Source of the DNA: Scardovia inopinata JCM 12537
GTDB taxonomy: Bacteria > Actinomycetota > Actinomycetes > Actinomycetales > Bifidobacteriaceae
Assembly: GCF_001042695.1 (NCBI RefSeq)
Contig: NZ_AP012334.1
Span: 1,426,001-1,490,000, forward strand
Reading direction: 5' to 3'
Length of the DNA stretch: 64,000 bases
The position numbers and the translations under genes are program-made. The notes beneath the pieces were generated by a model. The model was not told the DNA's origin. It was given only the letters and a program-made list of their open reading frames with translations, and did not search any database. Shown in pieces: positions 8,658 through 18,306 of this stretch (position 1 is the stretch's first letter; every line of letters starts with the position of its first letter).

Positions 8658-9827
8658 CTAATTCAGCGCCCCGTCGATCAGCCGGGAAATAAGCTCCCTG
8701 TATGACAGTCCCATAGCTTCCCACGCCTTGGCATACATGGAAATTGGTGTAAATCCAGGCATGGTATTGATTTCGTTGACCAGCACCTGACCGTCGGCAG
8801 TAACAAAAGTATCTACCCTGCTCAATCCCTGGCCATCCACAGCCAGAAAAGCCTGACCTGCTGTCTGACGAACCTTTTCCAGAAGCTTCTGGGGCAAATG
8901 AGCTGGAACTTCCACATGAGAAGCCTGCGAGTCCATGTACTTACTATCAAAATCATAGAATGTATCATCATCCGGAGCGTCCAGCACAACCTCGCCAGGA
9001 AGGGACGTTTCAGGCAGACTTCCCGGCCGGGCAGCCAGGACAGCACATTCAATCTCGCGGCCGTCAATCCCCTGCTCAATCAGGACTCGCCAATCGTGAT
9101 TAGCTGCCTCAAACACTGCGGCAGAAAGCCGATTCATCAGGAGGGACTTGTCCTGACTGAAGTCGACTTTTGTCACTCCAAAACTGGAACCTGCTCGAGA
9201 AGGCTTCACAAAAAGCGGGTACTGTAGACCAGCCCGATCCACAGCCTGAAGCAAACTTTCTCCATCTGCAACAAAGTGGCTGTCCCTATGGTAAGAACGC
9301 GTGTCGAGAGTAATGCCTGGGGCAACCTGAATACCAGCCTGAGACAAGAGAACTTTAGTATAGTGTTTGTCCATGCAAGCGGCAGAAGCAAAAACCCCGC
9401 AGCCAACATAGGGAATTCCCATCATCTCCAGCAGGCCCTGAATAGTTCCATCTTCCCCATAAGGCCCATGAAGCACGGGGAAAACGGCATCGATATGGCC
9501 CAAAGACTCGTTCTTTCCTGTCTGCCTGTTGAAGACCAGGAATCCCTCAGAGCCGGCAGAAGGATCCAAAACAACCCGCCGGGATGACGCAGTTTCTTCC
9601 ACAGCAGGCAGGGCACCTGATCCCAAATTCCATTCACGAGGGTCTACCCCATCTGTAATCCAGGTACCATTCTTCGTAATCCCAATGGGCACCGGCTCAA
9701 ACTTGCTGGTATCAAGTGCCCGCAGAACACTTCCGGCAGAAATACAGGAAATAGGGTGTTCATCTGCCCTTCCCCCATAAAGAATCGCAATACGCTTTCG
9801 CTTAGAATCAGACAGATTATCAGACAT
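8658..9827 (-). CDS. ddl: D-alanine--D-alanine ligase
   Basis: Ddl joins two D-alanines with ATP for the peptidoglycan stem peptide. The protein has the ATP-grasp layout: IAILYGGRADEHPIS at the N-terminus, PVLHGPYGEDGTIQGLLEMMGIPYVG (about residues 100-125), lysine-containing PLFVKPSRAGSSFGV, and the metal-binding end VNEINTMPGFTPISMYAKAWEAMG. The frame extends 15 codons upstream, but ATG 9827 is chosen because GAAGGG sits about 8 bases before it and the product then begins like relatives. It lies 67 bases after gpsA, in the same direction as murA-plsC-gpsA, forming an envelope precursor cluster. Confidence 0.96.
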   Translation of the reverse strand: MSDNLSDSKRKRIAILYGGRADEHPISCISAGSVLRALDTSKFEPVPIGITKNGTWITDGVDPREWNLGSGALPAVEETASSRRVVLDPSAGSEGFLVFNRQTGKNESLGHIDAVFPVLHGPYGEDGTIQGLLEMMGIPYVGCGVFASAACMDKHYTKVLLSQAGIQVAPGITLDTRSYHRDSHFVADGESLLQAVDRAGLQYPLFVKPSRAGSSFGVTKVDFSQDKSLLMNRLSAAVFEAANHDWRVLIEQGIDGREIECAVLAARPGSLPETSLPGEVVLDAPDDDTFYDFDSKYMDSQASHVEVPAHLPQKLLEKVRQTAGQAFLAVDGQGLSRVDTFVTADGQVLVNEINTMPGFTPISMYAKAWEAMGLSYRELISRLIDGALN

Positions 9828-9894
9828 GATGCATCCCTTCCCAGATATATGACTATCTATCACTATGCTCATCCATCATTATGATTATTTGTGA

Positions 9895-10899
9895 TTATTC
9901 ATCAATAATGTCGTCGCCAAAGAGATCTTCCAGCATCTCTCCGCAATCAATACCTTCGTTCAGGACCCGCAGCATAGCAGAGGCCAAAGGTGTGGGGACC
10001 CCATATTTCTCGCCCAGGGCGACAACTGCTGCAGTAGTAGGAACTCCTTCGGCTACCCCATTGCTGACCTTGGTAGCCTGATCCACACTCATGCCCTTTC
10101 CCAGATTGGAGCCAAAAGTATAGTTACGGCTTAAGGGGGATCCGCAAGTAGCAACCAGGTCACCCACCCCAGCCAGACCGGCGAAAGTCTGTGCCTGAGC
10201 GCCGGCAGCAACTCCCAGCTGAGTCAGTTCAGCCAGCCCCCGGGTTTCAATCATGGCAGCTGTGTTTTCACCAAAACCTGCTCCCCGGGACATGCCAACA
10301 GCCAAAGCTACCACATTCTTCAAAGATCCACACATCTCTACCCCAATGACATCGGTAGAGGAGAAAATCTTAAAATACTTGGACGTTGCCACCGTAGCCA
10401 CTTTTACAGCCGTGTCATGATCCTGGCTGGCAACTACAGCAGCAGCCGGCTGACGGAGGGCAACTTCCTTGCTGAGATTAGGACCAGACAGGCAGGCAAA
10501 ACGGGAGGCAGGGAGGTGCAGGGTTTCCATCACCACCTGGTCCATCCGCTTATCTGTTGACCGCTCAATTCCCTTCATCAGGGAGACAACAATAGCCTGA
10601 TCAGGAATCAGATCACGGAATTCTTCCAAAGCTTGGCGGGCAAACTGGGCTGCAATGGTTACAATAATGATTTCTGCATTTTTCACAGCCTCTCCCCGAT
10701 CCAGCGTGGCATGCATGGAATCGGGCAACCGTTTTACAACGGGCAGGCGAACCGGATTCTGATGCAGAGTATTAATGGCATCCACAATCTCCGGCTCAAT
10801 GGCCCACATAGTCACCTGATTTCCTGCATCAGCAAGAACCTGGCCAAAAGCTGTTCCCCAAGCACCTGCACCTAAAACTGTTACTGCTGCCATCCTCAT
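9895..10899 (-). CDS. gpsA: Glycerol-3-phosphate dehydrogenase [NAD(P)+]
   Basis: GpsA reduces dihydroxyacetone phosphate to sn-glycerol 3-phosphate, the backbone of phospholipids. The 334-residue protein opens with a Rossmann motif (VTVLGAGAWGTAFGQVLADAG), has LKNVVALAVGMSRGAGFGENTAAM with the catalytic lysine near residue 190, and GLAGVGDLVATC as in the family. It lies between plsC (which uses acyl-glycerol phosphate downstream in the same pathway) and ddl on the minus strand; the pathway link with plsC is natural. Confidence 0.97.
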   Translation of the reverse strand: MRMAAVTVLGAGAWGTAFGQVLADAGNQVTMWAIEPEIVDAINTLHQNPVRLPVVKRLPDSMHATLDRGEAVKNAEIIIVTIAAQFARQALEEFRDLIPDQAIVVSLMKGIERSTDKRMDQVVMETLHLPASRFACLSGPNLSKEVALRQPAAAVVASQDHDTAVKVATVATSKYFKIFSSTDVIGVEMCGSLKNVVALAVGMSRGAGFGENTAAMIETRGLAELTQLGVAAGAQAQTFAGLAGVGDLVATCGSPLSRNYTFGSNLGKGMSVDQATKVSNGVAEGVPTTAAVVALGEKYGVPTPLASAMLRVLNEGIDCGEMLEDLFGDDIIDE

Positions 10900-11056
10900 T
10901 CCTTTATTGTTGAGGTCCTGGACTGGCTCCGGCTATGAGTCGGAGCAGCCTCGCGAATATGTTCCGCTTATAATTCTAATACAGAAGATGGGATTTATCT
11001 GAGAAAAACTTGTATCTGGCCCATAATGACACACAGCCTCTGGGCGAGTCGGTCTG

Positions 11057-11983
11057 TCAGTCTGGCAGAGCTTCCAGAGAGACATCAGCGGATAATTCAG
11101 GCCGGGGACGGCGCGACATAGTGCGGTAATCCCACAATCCCTCTGCTGGCGGTTCCTCCCCACGAATTTCTGCCATAATATTTTCCATCCGTTGACGAAT
11201 TCTGTTTGTCAGCTCCCTGACCAATTCCCTGGGAGGTTCCTGCCCCCAGGATTGAGCATCAGTCAACAGATCCGTATAAGGAAGGGGGTTATCAAAGCAC
11301 ATAACCACATTCTTCCGAGGCCAGGGCCAGAAGTGATTAATGCTGGCCGCCCCCCAGGTCACAGAACAGTGGAGAGGAACCATATAACCCAGGCGGCGGG
11401 AGGCTTCCAAAGCAATATGGGCAGGACCAGATTTCAAACTCATAGGCCAGCGGCCAGGATCCCGAGTGACAGTTCCCTCCGGCCAGACTGTCAACGGCCT
11501 GCCTGAGGTCAGTATTTCTATAGATTCTTCTTCAATCGCCTGAGCTTTGCCCTTATGCCTCTCCACTGGCTGCATACCAACCAGCTGAAACCATTTGCCA
11601 ATTACCGGCCAGTGAGCCATCTCTGCTTTGGCCATATAGCGGGGCCGTCTGCCCTGATGAAAAAGAGACATCATAGGAACAAAAACATCGAACTGGGTCA
11701 CATGGGTAGCAGCTGTAATGAAGACTCCATCTTCTGGCACTCTTTCCAGACCCCAAACCTTGAGTTTCATTCGGTGCCTGAGCACATGGGAAACTCCGGC
11801 CAGCAGTCGGGCTGTTGCTTTGGGATTCTGGGCATTAACCTCCCGGGTATTGATCCGTCGAGGGCCGGTAGGCAGATCATAGGTAGAATCCACACAGACA
11901 TGCCTGGCTGTCAGCTTTTGTACCTGCTCATTGCTTAAAGGTCTGACGTTTTTACGGGATGAAACTTTTCCAGCTGATACCAT
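11057..11983 (-). CDS. plsC: 1-acyl-sn-glycerol-3-phosphate acyltransferase (PlsC family)
   Basis: PlsC-type enzymes add the second acyl chain to lysophosphatidic acid at the membrane. The 308-residue protein has the HX4D catalytic motif in ATHVTQFDVF (about residues 93-102), the substrate-binding motif VWPEGTVTRDP (about 172-182), and a proline-containing motif further on. About 60 residues precede the acyltransferase core. It lies 43 bases after murA and 157 bases before gpsA in the same direction, so probably one operon for lipid and wall precursors. Confidence 0.9.
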   Translation of the reverse strand: MVSAGKVSSRKNVRPLSNEQVQKLTARHVCVDSTYDLPTGPRRINTREVNAQNPKATARLLAGVSHVLRHRMKLKVWGLERVPEDGVFITAATHVTQFDVFVPMMSLFHQGRRPRYMAKAEMAHWPVIGKWFQLVGMQPVERHKGKAQAIEEESIEILTSGRPLTVWPEGTVTRDPGRWPMSLKSGPAHIALEASRRLGYMVPLHCSVTWGAASINHFWPWPRKNVVMCFDNPLPYTDLLTDAQSWGQEPPRELVRELTNRIRQRMENIMAEIRGEEPPAEGLWDYRTMSRRPRPELSADVSLEALPD

Positions 11984-12026
11984 ACTTCCTATTGTGCCCG
12001 TTTGGCGGGAAAATCAATTTTTGTTC

Positions 12027-13358
12027 TTAGTCTATCCGGGCTCCCAGGGAAGTCAGCTTACCACGGAAATCAGCATACCCGCGGTCAATCAGGGAAATTC
12101 CATGGACATTGGAAGGGCCATCTGCAGCCAAGGCAGCGATCAGGTGGGAGAAGCCTCCGCGCAGATCCGGCACATCAATATCCCTGCCGATGAGAGGTGT
12201 GGGCCCAAAAATAACAGCAGAGTGCTCAAAATTGCGCTGCTTAAAACGGCAGGGAAGAGATCCCAGGCATTCCTTGTAAAGCTGAATAGTTGCCCCCATC
12301 TGTACCAGGGGTTTGGTGAAGCCAAAACGATTCTCATAAACCGTCTCATGAACAATACTCAAGCCTTTGGCCTGAGTTAGGGCAACCACCAGGGGCTGCT
12401 GCCAGTCGGTCATGAATCCAGGGTGAACATCAGTCTCAATAGCTACGGCGTGAAGGTCCCCGCCTGGATGCCAGAAATGAATCCCCTCATCAGTAACCTC
12501 AAACTCGCCCCCGACCTTTCGGTAAACGTTGAGGAAAGTCATCATTTCGGGCTGGGTGGCTCCCTTGATGAAGACATCACCACGAGTAGCCAGGGCAGCA
12601 GAAGCCCAAGAAGCAACTTCGATCCGGTCAGTCAGGGCTGTATGAGTGTAGCCTTTGAGTTCCTTTACTCCTTCAATGCGGATGGTCCGGTCTACATCTA
12701 CGGAGATGACGGCTCCCATCTTCTGCAGGATAGCAATCAAATCCATGATCTCCGGCTCAACCGCTGCCCCAGACAGTTCAGTCTTGCCATCAGCCAGGAC
12801 TGCAGCCAGGATGGTCTGTTCTGTGGCGCCAACCGAGGGGTAGGGGAGATGGATCTTCGCCCCGGTTAATCCATCAGGAGCCGTGATATGAATTCCATCT
12901 TCATGCTCCTTATCTACATTAGCTCCCAGCTTTCGCAGGGTTTCCAGATGGAAATCAATAGGCCTGTCCCCAATCCGGCAGCCACCCAGGGTGGGAATAA
13001 AAGCCTCTCCCAGACGGTGAAGGAGGGGGCCGGAGAAAAGAATAGGAATGCGGGAAGCACCCGATAGGGTCTCCACATCAGACACGGCTGGCATCTCTAC
13101 ATGATGGGCATCGATGGTTACTATCCCCGTGCTGCCATTAACATCAACATCGACTCCATGCAGACGAAGAAGATCGGATACCACCTGAACATCGCGAATT
13201 TCCGGAACATTTTTCAGCACTGAGTTACCCGGGGCCAGGAGGGCAGCAACCATAGCCTTGCTGACCAGGTTTTTGGCTCCCCTTACTTTGATAGTACCAT
13301 TCAGTGGCTTGCCACCTTCAACATGCAAAACATCGTTCTCTGGCCTTACAGCGCTCAC
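12027..13358 (-). CDS. murA: UDP-N-acetylglucosamine 1-carboxyvinyltransferase
   Basis: MurA transfers enolpyruvate to UDP-GlcNAc, the first committed step of peptidoglycan synthesis. The 443-residue protein has the EPT fold with LNGTIKVRGAKNLVSKAMVAALL at the start and the flexible active-site loop TLGGCRIGDRPIDFHL. The catalytic cysteine (residue 127) is present; mycobacteria and some others have Asp there, so this enzyme is of the fosfomycin-sensitive type by sequence. A UDP-GlcNAc motif LTDRIEVASWASAALATRGDV follows. It is the first gene of the minus-strand cluster murA-plsC-gpsA-ddl. Confidence 0.97.
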   Translation of the reverse strand: MSAVRPENDVLHVEGGKPLNGTIKVRGAKNLVSKAMVAALLAPGNSVLKNVPEIRDVQVVSDLLRLHGVDVDVNGSTGIVTIDAHHVEMPAVSDVETLSGASRIPILFSGPLLHRLGEAFIPTLGGCRIGDRPIDFHLETLRKLGANVDKEHEDGIHITAPDGLTGAKIHLPYPSVGATEQTILAAVLADGKTELSGAAVEPEIMDLIAILQKMGAVISVDVDRTIRIEGVKELKGYTHTALTDRIEVASWASAALATRGDVFIKGATQPEMMTFLNVYRKVGGEFEVTDEGIHFWHPGGDLHAVAIETDVHPGFMTDWQQPLVVALTQAKGLSIVHETVYENRFGFTKPLVQMGATIQLYKECLGSLPCRFKQRNFEHSAVIFGPTPLIGRDIDVPDLRGGFSHLIAALAADGPSNVHGISLIDRGYADFRGKLTSLGARID

Positions 13359-13655
13359 TACTACTCCTTAAAACAGATCCATCCCGCACCAAAGCACGCT
13401 TATGGCTAATCCAACACGCACAGCAGAGCCGTATTCCATCTTAGTCTCGAGACAATCTGAGAGCGAAATGTTAAGAAAACGGCTGCACATAGTCCCTTTC
13501 ATTATTCCATATAGGCTGTGCATACTTAGTGAAAGTCATCAACGAGTCTGTACTTACACTGAGAGAAGAAACACTCGGGTCCATTTCAATGTCCGGATTA
13601 TGAGACACTATAAAAAGTACCATACACATATCCAGGTTTGTAGGGTGAGGTAGCG
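13359..13655. promoter_or_regulatory. Divergent promoter region between murA and the IclR regulator
   Basis: About 300 bases with no credible gene. It contains a perfect 10-base palindrome GTCTCGAGAC (13444-13453), a possible IclR operator, and an AT-rich ACTATAAAAAG stretch near 13610 that could be part of the iclR promoter. Assignments are by inspection only. Confidence 0.3.
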
Positions 13656-14927
13656 ATGAGCGCAGACGAATCTTCTCAACACAGGGAGGGCCTCGATTCC
13701 CTGTCTTCAGCACACCCAGGCGAGCAGAAAATGCGAAATCTCAGGCCCAACACCACCAGCTGGACCATTCCTTCTACTTTCGTGCCCGTCTATGAACTTC
13801 ATTTCGCTTCAGAAAATCGCCAGCGCGAGCAGGATGAAGCCCAAAAACACTCCCAGTCTGCGGATTCCTCAGCAAAGGACGCTCGAACAGACCAGAACCC
13901 TGAGACTACACCAGTTATCAGGACGGATACACTCGAGGATGATTATTCCTACACCAGTGACCTCCACTTTCCCCCCGGAACAGAAATAACTGCCGGAAAA
14001 CGTACAGCCGCTGCCCTAAACCAGGATTCTTCCCATACCGGTCGAGAAGGATGGAGCAAGACTGGCAGCCATGGCGCTGAACGTAGTTCCCTGCAGCAAT
14101 CCCGGACAGCTTTGTCAATCTTTCAGGATCCTCAGCAGGTAGCTCATTCTGAGAGCATATCAGCTGTTTCCATTGCTCCTTTGAACAAAGACAGCATAAG
14201 CCGCGAGAAAGCCCTGCACTCTAATGTTGGTGTTATAGACAAGGCAGCTATAGTTATGGCATCCCTGGAAGCCGGGCCAGCAACCCTGGTGGAACTGACA
14301 AATCGTTCCGGACTCTCCCGCCCAACAGCTCACAGAATTGCCACCGCATTGGAAATCCATCATTTTGTTGACCGGGATTCGGAGGGCAGGTTTGTTCTGG
14401 GAACCCGTTTCGCCGAGCTCGCTGTTGCTGCAGGCAATGACCATCTGCTGGCAGCGGGCATGCCTATTCTGCAGTCCCTCCACGATAGGACTGGCGAATC
14501 GGCGCAAATCTATCGCCGCCAGGGAGACCAGAGAGTCTGCATTGCCTCTGTGGAAAAAACCACCGGCCTGCGGGACAGTGTCCCTGTTGGCACTTGTCTG
14601 TCTTTAACAGCCGGAGCAGCTTCTCACATACTTCTTGCCTGGGAGCCTTCCGATACCTGGAGGGATCTTATGGTAACCGCTCATTTCAGCAGCAAAACCC
14701 TGTCCGATGTTCGCCGCAGAGACTGGGCAGAATCAGTCAATGAAAGAGAAATCGGGGTTTCCTCAGTTTCCGCCCCCATCCGCAGCGCTTCCGGCCAGGT
14801 TATCGCAGCCATTAATCTGTCTGGGCCTTCCGAACGGATGGGTGTCCATCCGGGGCATCTTTATGCCCCCATTGTTCTGAGCGCTGCCAAACATCTGAGC
14901 GATGCTATCTCCCACACTGGCCTGTGA
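13656..14927 (+). CDS. IclR-family transcriptional regulator with a ~190-residue N-terminal extension
   Basis: The C-terminal 230 residues are a complete IclR regulator: winged helix from about residue 190 (IDKAAIVMASLEAGPATLVELTNRSGLSRPTAHRIATAL), then the effector domain with GESAQIYRRQGDQRVCIASVE and ISSVSAPIR-like strands. The first ~190 residues are hydrophilic, rich in S, Q, T and E, without recognisable domain, and nearly double the usual family length (~250). The start ATG 13656 has GTGAGGT upstream. In actinobacteria a close IclR protein (NdgR/LtbR type) usually sits beside leuCD and controls leucine and tryptophan-related genes; leuCD is not here, so any such role is inference. Confidence 0.85.
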   Translation: MSADESSQHREGLDSLSSAHPGEQKMRNLRPNTTSWTIPSTFVPVYELHFASENRQREQDEAQKHSQSADSSAKDARTDQNPETTPVIRTDTLEDDYSYTSDLHFPPGTEITAGKRTAAALNQDSSHTGREGWSKTGSHGAERSSLQQSRTALSIFQDPQQVAHSESISAVSIAPLNKDSISREKALHSNVGVIDKAAIVMASLEAGPATLVELTNRSGLSRPTAHRIATALEIHHFVDRDSEGRFVLGTRFAELAVAAGNDHLLAAGMPILQSLHDRTGESAQIYRRQGDQRVCIASVEKTTGLRDSVPVGTCLSLTAGAASHILLAWEPSDTWRDLMVTAHFSSKTLSDVRRRDWAESVNEREIGVSSVSAPIRSASGQVIAAINLSGPSERMGVHPGHLYAPIVLSAAKHLSDAISHTGL

Positions 14928-14963
14928 GAAAGCCTAGTTACCAGATTACCAGTTAATGGGATT

Positions 14964-16286
14964 TCATCTAAACCAGGTGCGCAGCCTCTGAATCAGCCTG
15001 CCCCACAATGATTTCTTCTTGATCAGATCGTAGGACTCCTCCCCTGACCTGGGAACATAGTTAGATCCAAAGGAATATGCCTTTTTCGATGAAGGCTTAC
15101 CCACAATCTCACCAAATTCCAACAGTTGAGTGCGGGGCTGGAAAGGATGACGAATATCAAACTCAAAAAGTCGGGCAGCCCTTTTGGCAGGAGCCGGACC
15201 ATATGAGCCGAAGCCACAGGTAGGGGTAGCTACCAGCAGCAGATTGTCCACTTGCCCGGCAAATCCATTGCGGTGATCATGGCCTGCCGCCAGGGCAAAA
15301 TAATTGCCGGACGAAGAAAGAATGTCAAACTCCCCCGAATCCTTATCCGGGCAAGAAATCCCCTCTCCTAAGTAGCTGCCGGAAACAGTAGCATCAGGAT
15401 CAATTTCGTAGTAAGAACCGTCAAAGGTCCTATACCCCTGAACAGCATGAGCCCGGGTAGAAGGAACAGGTCTTAAAAGACGGTAATACTGGGGAACAGG
15501 AATGTTTTGGAAAACCATAGATTGGGCCTGAATAAAAGCAGGAAGGCTGCGCAGAAATTCGAGCGCGTCCAGAGAGGGAGATCCACAGCCGCCGGACAAA
15601 GCATACGTCCCGGAATTCAAAAGAACAATTCCCAAGACATTCTCAGAACCATCATTATTGGCCACCGGCAGGGCAAAAGTACCTGGCTCGCAGGCGTATA
15701 TTTTTTGATCAGTCAGATCAGAAGACATCAATAGCTGGGGATTTTTAGGATCGCAGGCAACGGCCTTGGGGTTCAGACAACCAGGGAATTCCCTATATAT
15801 GGCATCCAGAGTAGCAATATCGAGGCCACACTGAGTATCATGATTCCCATAAGTCACAGCAAAAGGTATGCATCGGTCAATCAGGGGTTTGAGAAACTGC
15901 TCGATTCCTGCCCGTACCAGTCTGGCAGTTTGATCGAGATTCTTCTGCCTGTCCCGGTCAGACAGGGACGAATCCGCCCAGTTGGCCGACCAGGGTCGTT
16001 TAAGAAAAGTAGAGGCATAAGCAGGATCATATCCAGCTACCTGATTGCCGGAAAAAACTACCAGATCAGGCCGGGCAGCATCACAAGCAGCGGAAATCAG
16101 GGCTATGGTATCTTTGCTGACCCTAGGCCCGTCCTGAATATCGGCCAGCTGAAGAAGGCGAAACTTGCCCGACTTATGAAACTGAAGCCTACCCAGCTGA
16201 GCGGAAACCGACACATGAGTTGCATCGCACAAGACCCCGTCTGCGTTACGCTGAGACAGATCCGGAGTGTGAGTCGTCATTGTCAT
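14964..16286 (-). CDS. Calcineurin-like metallophosphoesterase
   Basis: The protein carries the metallophosphoesterase metal ligands in order: LLQLADIQDGP (about residue 40, D-x-Q variant of D-x-H), VFSGNQVAG in place of the usual GD-x-x-D, YGNHDTQCG (GNHD box, about 145), and a C-terminal AAGHDHRNGF (GHDH). Such intact GNHD and GHDH boxes suggest a functional di-metal site. No signal peptide is evident, so it is probably cytosolic; substrate unknown (purple acid phosphatase/Dcr2-like type). The frame extends to 16325 through a terminator hairpin, so ATG 16286 (protein begins MTMTTHTPD) is preferred. Confidence 0.85.
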   Translation of the reverse strand: MTMTTHTPDLSQRNADGVLCDATHVSVSAQLGRLQFHKSGKFRLLQLADIQDGPRVSKDTIALISAACDAARPDLVVFSGNQVAGYDPAYASTFLKRPWSANWADSSLSDRDRQKNLDQTARLVRAGIEQFLKPLIDRCIPFAVTYGNHDTQCGLDIATLDAIYREFPGCLNPKAVACDPKNPQLLMSSDLTDQKIYACEPGTFALPVANNDGSENVLGIVLLNSGTYALSGGCGSPSLDALEFLRSLPAFIQAQSMVFQNIPVPQYYRLLRPVPSTRAHAVQGYRTFDGSYYEIDPDATVSGSYLGEGISCPDKDSGEFDILSSSGNYFALAAGHDHRNGFAGQVDNLLLVATPTCGFGSYGPAPAKRAARLFEFDIRHPFQPRTQLLEFGEIVGKPSSKKAYSFGSNYVPRSGEESYDLIKKKSLWGRLIQRLRTWFR

Positions 16287-16312
16287 ATTGCCAGCTATCG
16301 GTAGGAGAAAAC

Positions 16313-16333
16313 AAAAAGCCTCCACATGGAGGC
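16313..16333 (-). terminator. Rho-independent terminator after tRNA-Gln
   Basis: On the minus strand GCCTCCA pairs perfectly with TGGAGGC around a 2-base loop, followed by TTTTTG. It ends the tRNA-Glu/tRNA-Gln transcript 23 bases after the tRNA-Gln CCA end. Confidence 0.85.
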
Positions 16334-16355
16334 CTTCTCGCTGTTTATTCTTTTA

Positions 16356-16430
16356 TGGCTGGGGTACCTGGACTCGAACCAAGAATGGATGAACCAGAAT
16401 CACCTGTGTTGCCAATTACACCATACCCCA
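16356..16430 (-). tRNA. tRNA-Gln (anticodon CTG)
   Basis: Minus-strand cloverleaf with acceptor TGGGGTA/TACCCCA, D arm, anticodon stem GGTGA/TCATC around loop TTCTGGT (anticodon CTG), T arm with TTCGAGT and an encoded CCA end (16356-16358). The T arm and acceptor pair fully. It lies 44 bases after tRNA-Glu in the same direction. Confidence 0.95.
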
Positions 16431-16474
16431 ATTGTTTGCACTACCAATTTTAGAACAAGGCCTGTACAAACCAG

Positions 16475-16547
16475 TACCCCCGACCGGATTTGAACCGGTG
16501 TTAATGCCGTGAGAGGGCAACGTACTAGACCGCTATACGACAGGGGC
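16475..16547 (-). tRNA. tRNA-Glu (anticodon CTC)
   Basis: Minus-strand cloverleaf: acceptor GCCCCTG pairs with CGGGGGT (G1-U72 and one more wobble), anticodon loop CTCTCAC gives anticodon CTC, T arm ACCGG-TTCAAAT-CCGGT pairs fully, discriminator A. CCA is not encoded. It lies 49 bases downstream of gltX, whose product charges this tRNA. Confidence 0.93.
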
Positions 16548-16596
16548 GTATTCACTTTTGCCGCTTTTTTAAGCAACAAAAAGCGAGTATACACAA

Positions 16597-18162
16597 CTAG
16601 AGGTATTTCCGCAACTGGGCGAGTCGCGCCAAAGTTAGATCTTTGCCAATAATTTCAGCAGATTCAAACAGTGGCGGAGACACCCGTCTGCCGGACAAGG
16701 CCACGCGGACTGGACCAAAAGCCAGGCGGGGTTTATAGCCAGCGTCTTCGATGAGGACCTTGTTCAAGGTTTCATGAATTGTCTGCGCCTTCCAAGATTC
16801 GTTATCAATATTCTGCAGAGCTTCCAAGGCTTTATCCAGAACATCAGGAGCTGAATCCTTAAGCTGCTTGCGGGCGGCTGCATCAGGCTCCAGAAACTCT
16901 TCCCGGCTCAGAAGGCTAGAAACCATACCAGACACCTCGCCTAGAAGGCGAACCCGGGTTTGAACCAAAGGACCAGCCGCAGTCAGTATCCGCTTCTCCC
17001 GGTCAGTCAGCCCATCCCACGTATCGGCGCTGACTATTTTGTCCCGGAAAAGGTAGGGAACGCTGCGATTGAGGAAGTCCTGTCCGTCCAGCATCCGAAT
17101 ATGCTCTGCATTGATGGCAATTGCCTTATCCAGATCGAAATGAGCCGGATTGGCCTTTACATCCCGAACATCAAAATTCTCTACCAGTTCATCCATGGAG
17201 AAAACATCCCGATCTGGGGCTAGAGACCAGCCCAAGAGAGCCAGGTAGTTTAAAAGACCCTCTGGGATAAAGCCATGATCCCGGTGGAGGAAGAGGTTGG
17301 ATTCCGGATCCCTCTTCGACAGCTTTTTCTTGCCCTCTCCCATCACATAGGGCATGTGTCCAAAGAGGGGCATCTGCTTGGCTATCCCCAGCTCCATCAG
17401 GTAACGATAGAGAACAATCTGTCGGGGTGTAGAACTCAGCAAATCTTCTCCCCGCAAGACCATATTAATATCCATCAAAGCATCATCAACAGGATTGGTC
17501 AGAGTATAGAGAGGATCGCCGTTGGGACGAACAACCACATAGTCAGGAACTGACCCAGCTTTGAAGGTAATTTCGCCTCGAATCAGATCAGTAAAAGTAA
17601 TATCCTCATCAGGCATTTTTATGCGAAGGGCAGGCTTACGACCCTCCTGACGGAAGGCTTCCTTCTGCTCGTCTGTTAAAGTACGGTCATATCCGTCATA
17701 ACCAAATTCAGCCGGTCTGCCTGCAGCCAGGTTGCGTTTCTTGGTCTCTTCTGCTGTAGAGAAGGATTCATAAGCATAACCTGCTTTGAGGAGCTTAGCG
17801 GCGACATCAGCATAAATATCCATTCTTTCTGACTGCCGATAGGGGCCATGCGGTCCTCCTACCCTGATGCCTTCATCCCACGTAATTCCCAGCCAATCCA
17901 AAGATTCAACAATCTGGTTGAAGCTGTCTTCTGTATCTCTGGCAGCATCGGTATCTTCGATGCGAAATACCAGAGTTCCCTTGGTATGCCGGGCTTCAGC
18001 CCAGTTAAAAAGAGCTGTGCGGATCATCCCCACATGAGGAATCCCGGTAGGTGAAGGGCAAAACCTCAAGCGAACATTATGCGGTAGATGAATAGGGCTG
18101 TCTTCTTTCTGCTGCCGGGCGGTCTTAGTATTTTCTTGCATTTTCCTCTGATTATCTTTCAT
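16597..18162 (-). CDS. gltX: Glutamate--tRNA ligase
   Basis: GltX attaches glutamate to tRNA-Glu. The 521-residue class I synthetase has the HIGH-box region [26 protein letters not shown] (about residues 33-58; H-V-G-M form), FRIEDTD, and the KMSKS-type motif KKLSKRD near residue 284. Length fits the family. The first ~25 residues are hydrophilic and not conserved; an internal ATG (codon 8) could be the start. tRNA-Glu and tRNA-Gln genes follow on the same strand, a fitting neighbourhood. Confidence 0.97.
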   Translation of the reverse strand: MKDNQRKMQENTKTARQQKEDSPIHLPHNVRLRFCPSPTGIPHVGMIRTALFNWAEARHTKGTLVFRIEDTDAARDTEDSFNQIVESLDWLGITWDEGIRVGGPHGPYRQSERMDIYADVAAKLLKAGYAYESFSTAEETKKRNLAAGRPAEFGYDGYDRTLTDEQKEAFRQEGRKPALRIKMPDEDITFTDLIRGEITFKAGSVPDYVVVRPNGDPLYTLTNPVDDALMDINMVLRGEDLLSSTPRQIVLYRYLMELGIAKQMPLFGHMPYVMGEGKKKLSKRDPESNLFLHRDHGFIPEGLLNYLALLGWSLAPDRDVFSMDELVENFDVRDVKANPAHFDLDKAIAINAEHIRMLDGQDFLNRSVPYLFRDKIVSADTWDGLTDREKRILTAAGPLVQTRVRLLGEVSGMVSSLLSREEFLEPDAAARKQLKDSAPDVLDKALEALQNIDNESWKAQTIHETLNKVLIEDAGYKPRLAFGPVRVALSGRRVSPPLFESAEIIGKDLTLARLAQLRKYL

Positions 18163-18306
18163 CCGTAGCTTTTTGCCATTCGGATGCTTGGTGTTCAGTA
18201 TAACAACTTAACCATTGTGCCCTTGCGTTAAGACGAATGTTGGACACTTTATATATAATGTACATGTCAATTTAATACGAAAAGTAACAGATCAGTAGAA
18301 GGTACC

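Noticed and set aside
16562-16585. Hairpin CGCTTTTT/AAAAAGCG between gltX and tRNA-Glu as a strong terminator
   Set aside because: The stem is almost only A-T pairs and lacks a separate T run; it could equally be part of a promoter for the tRNAs.
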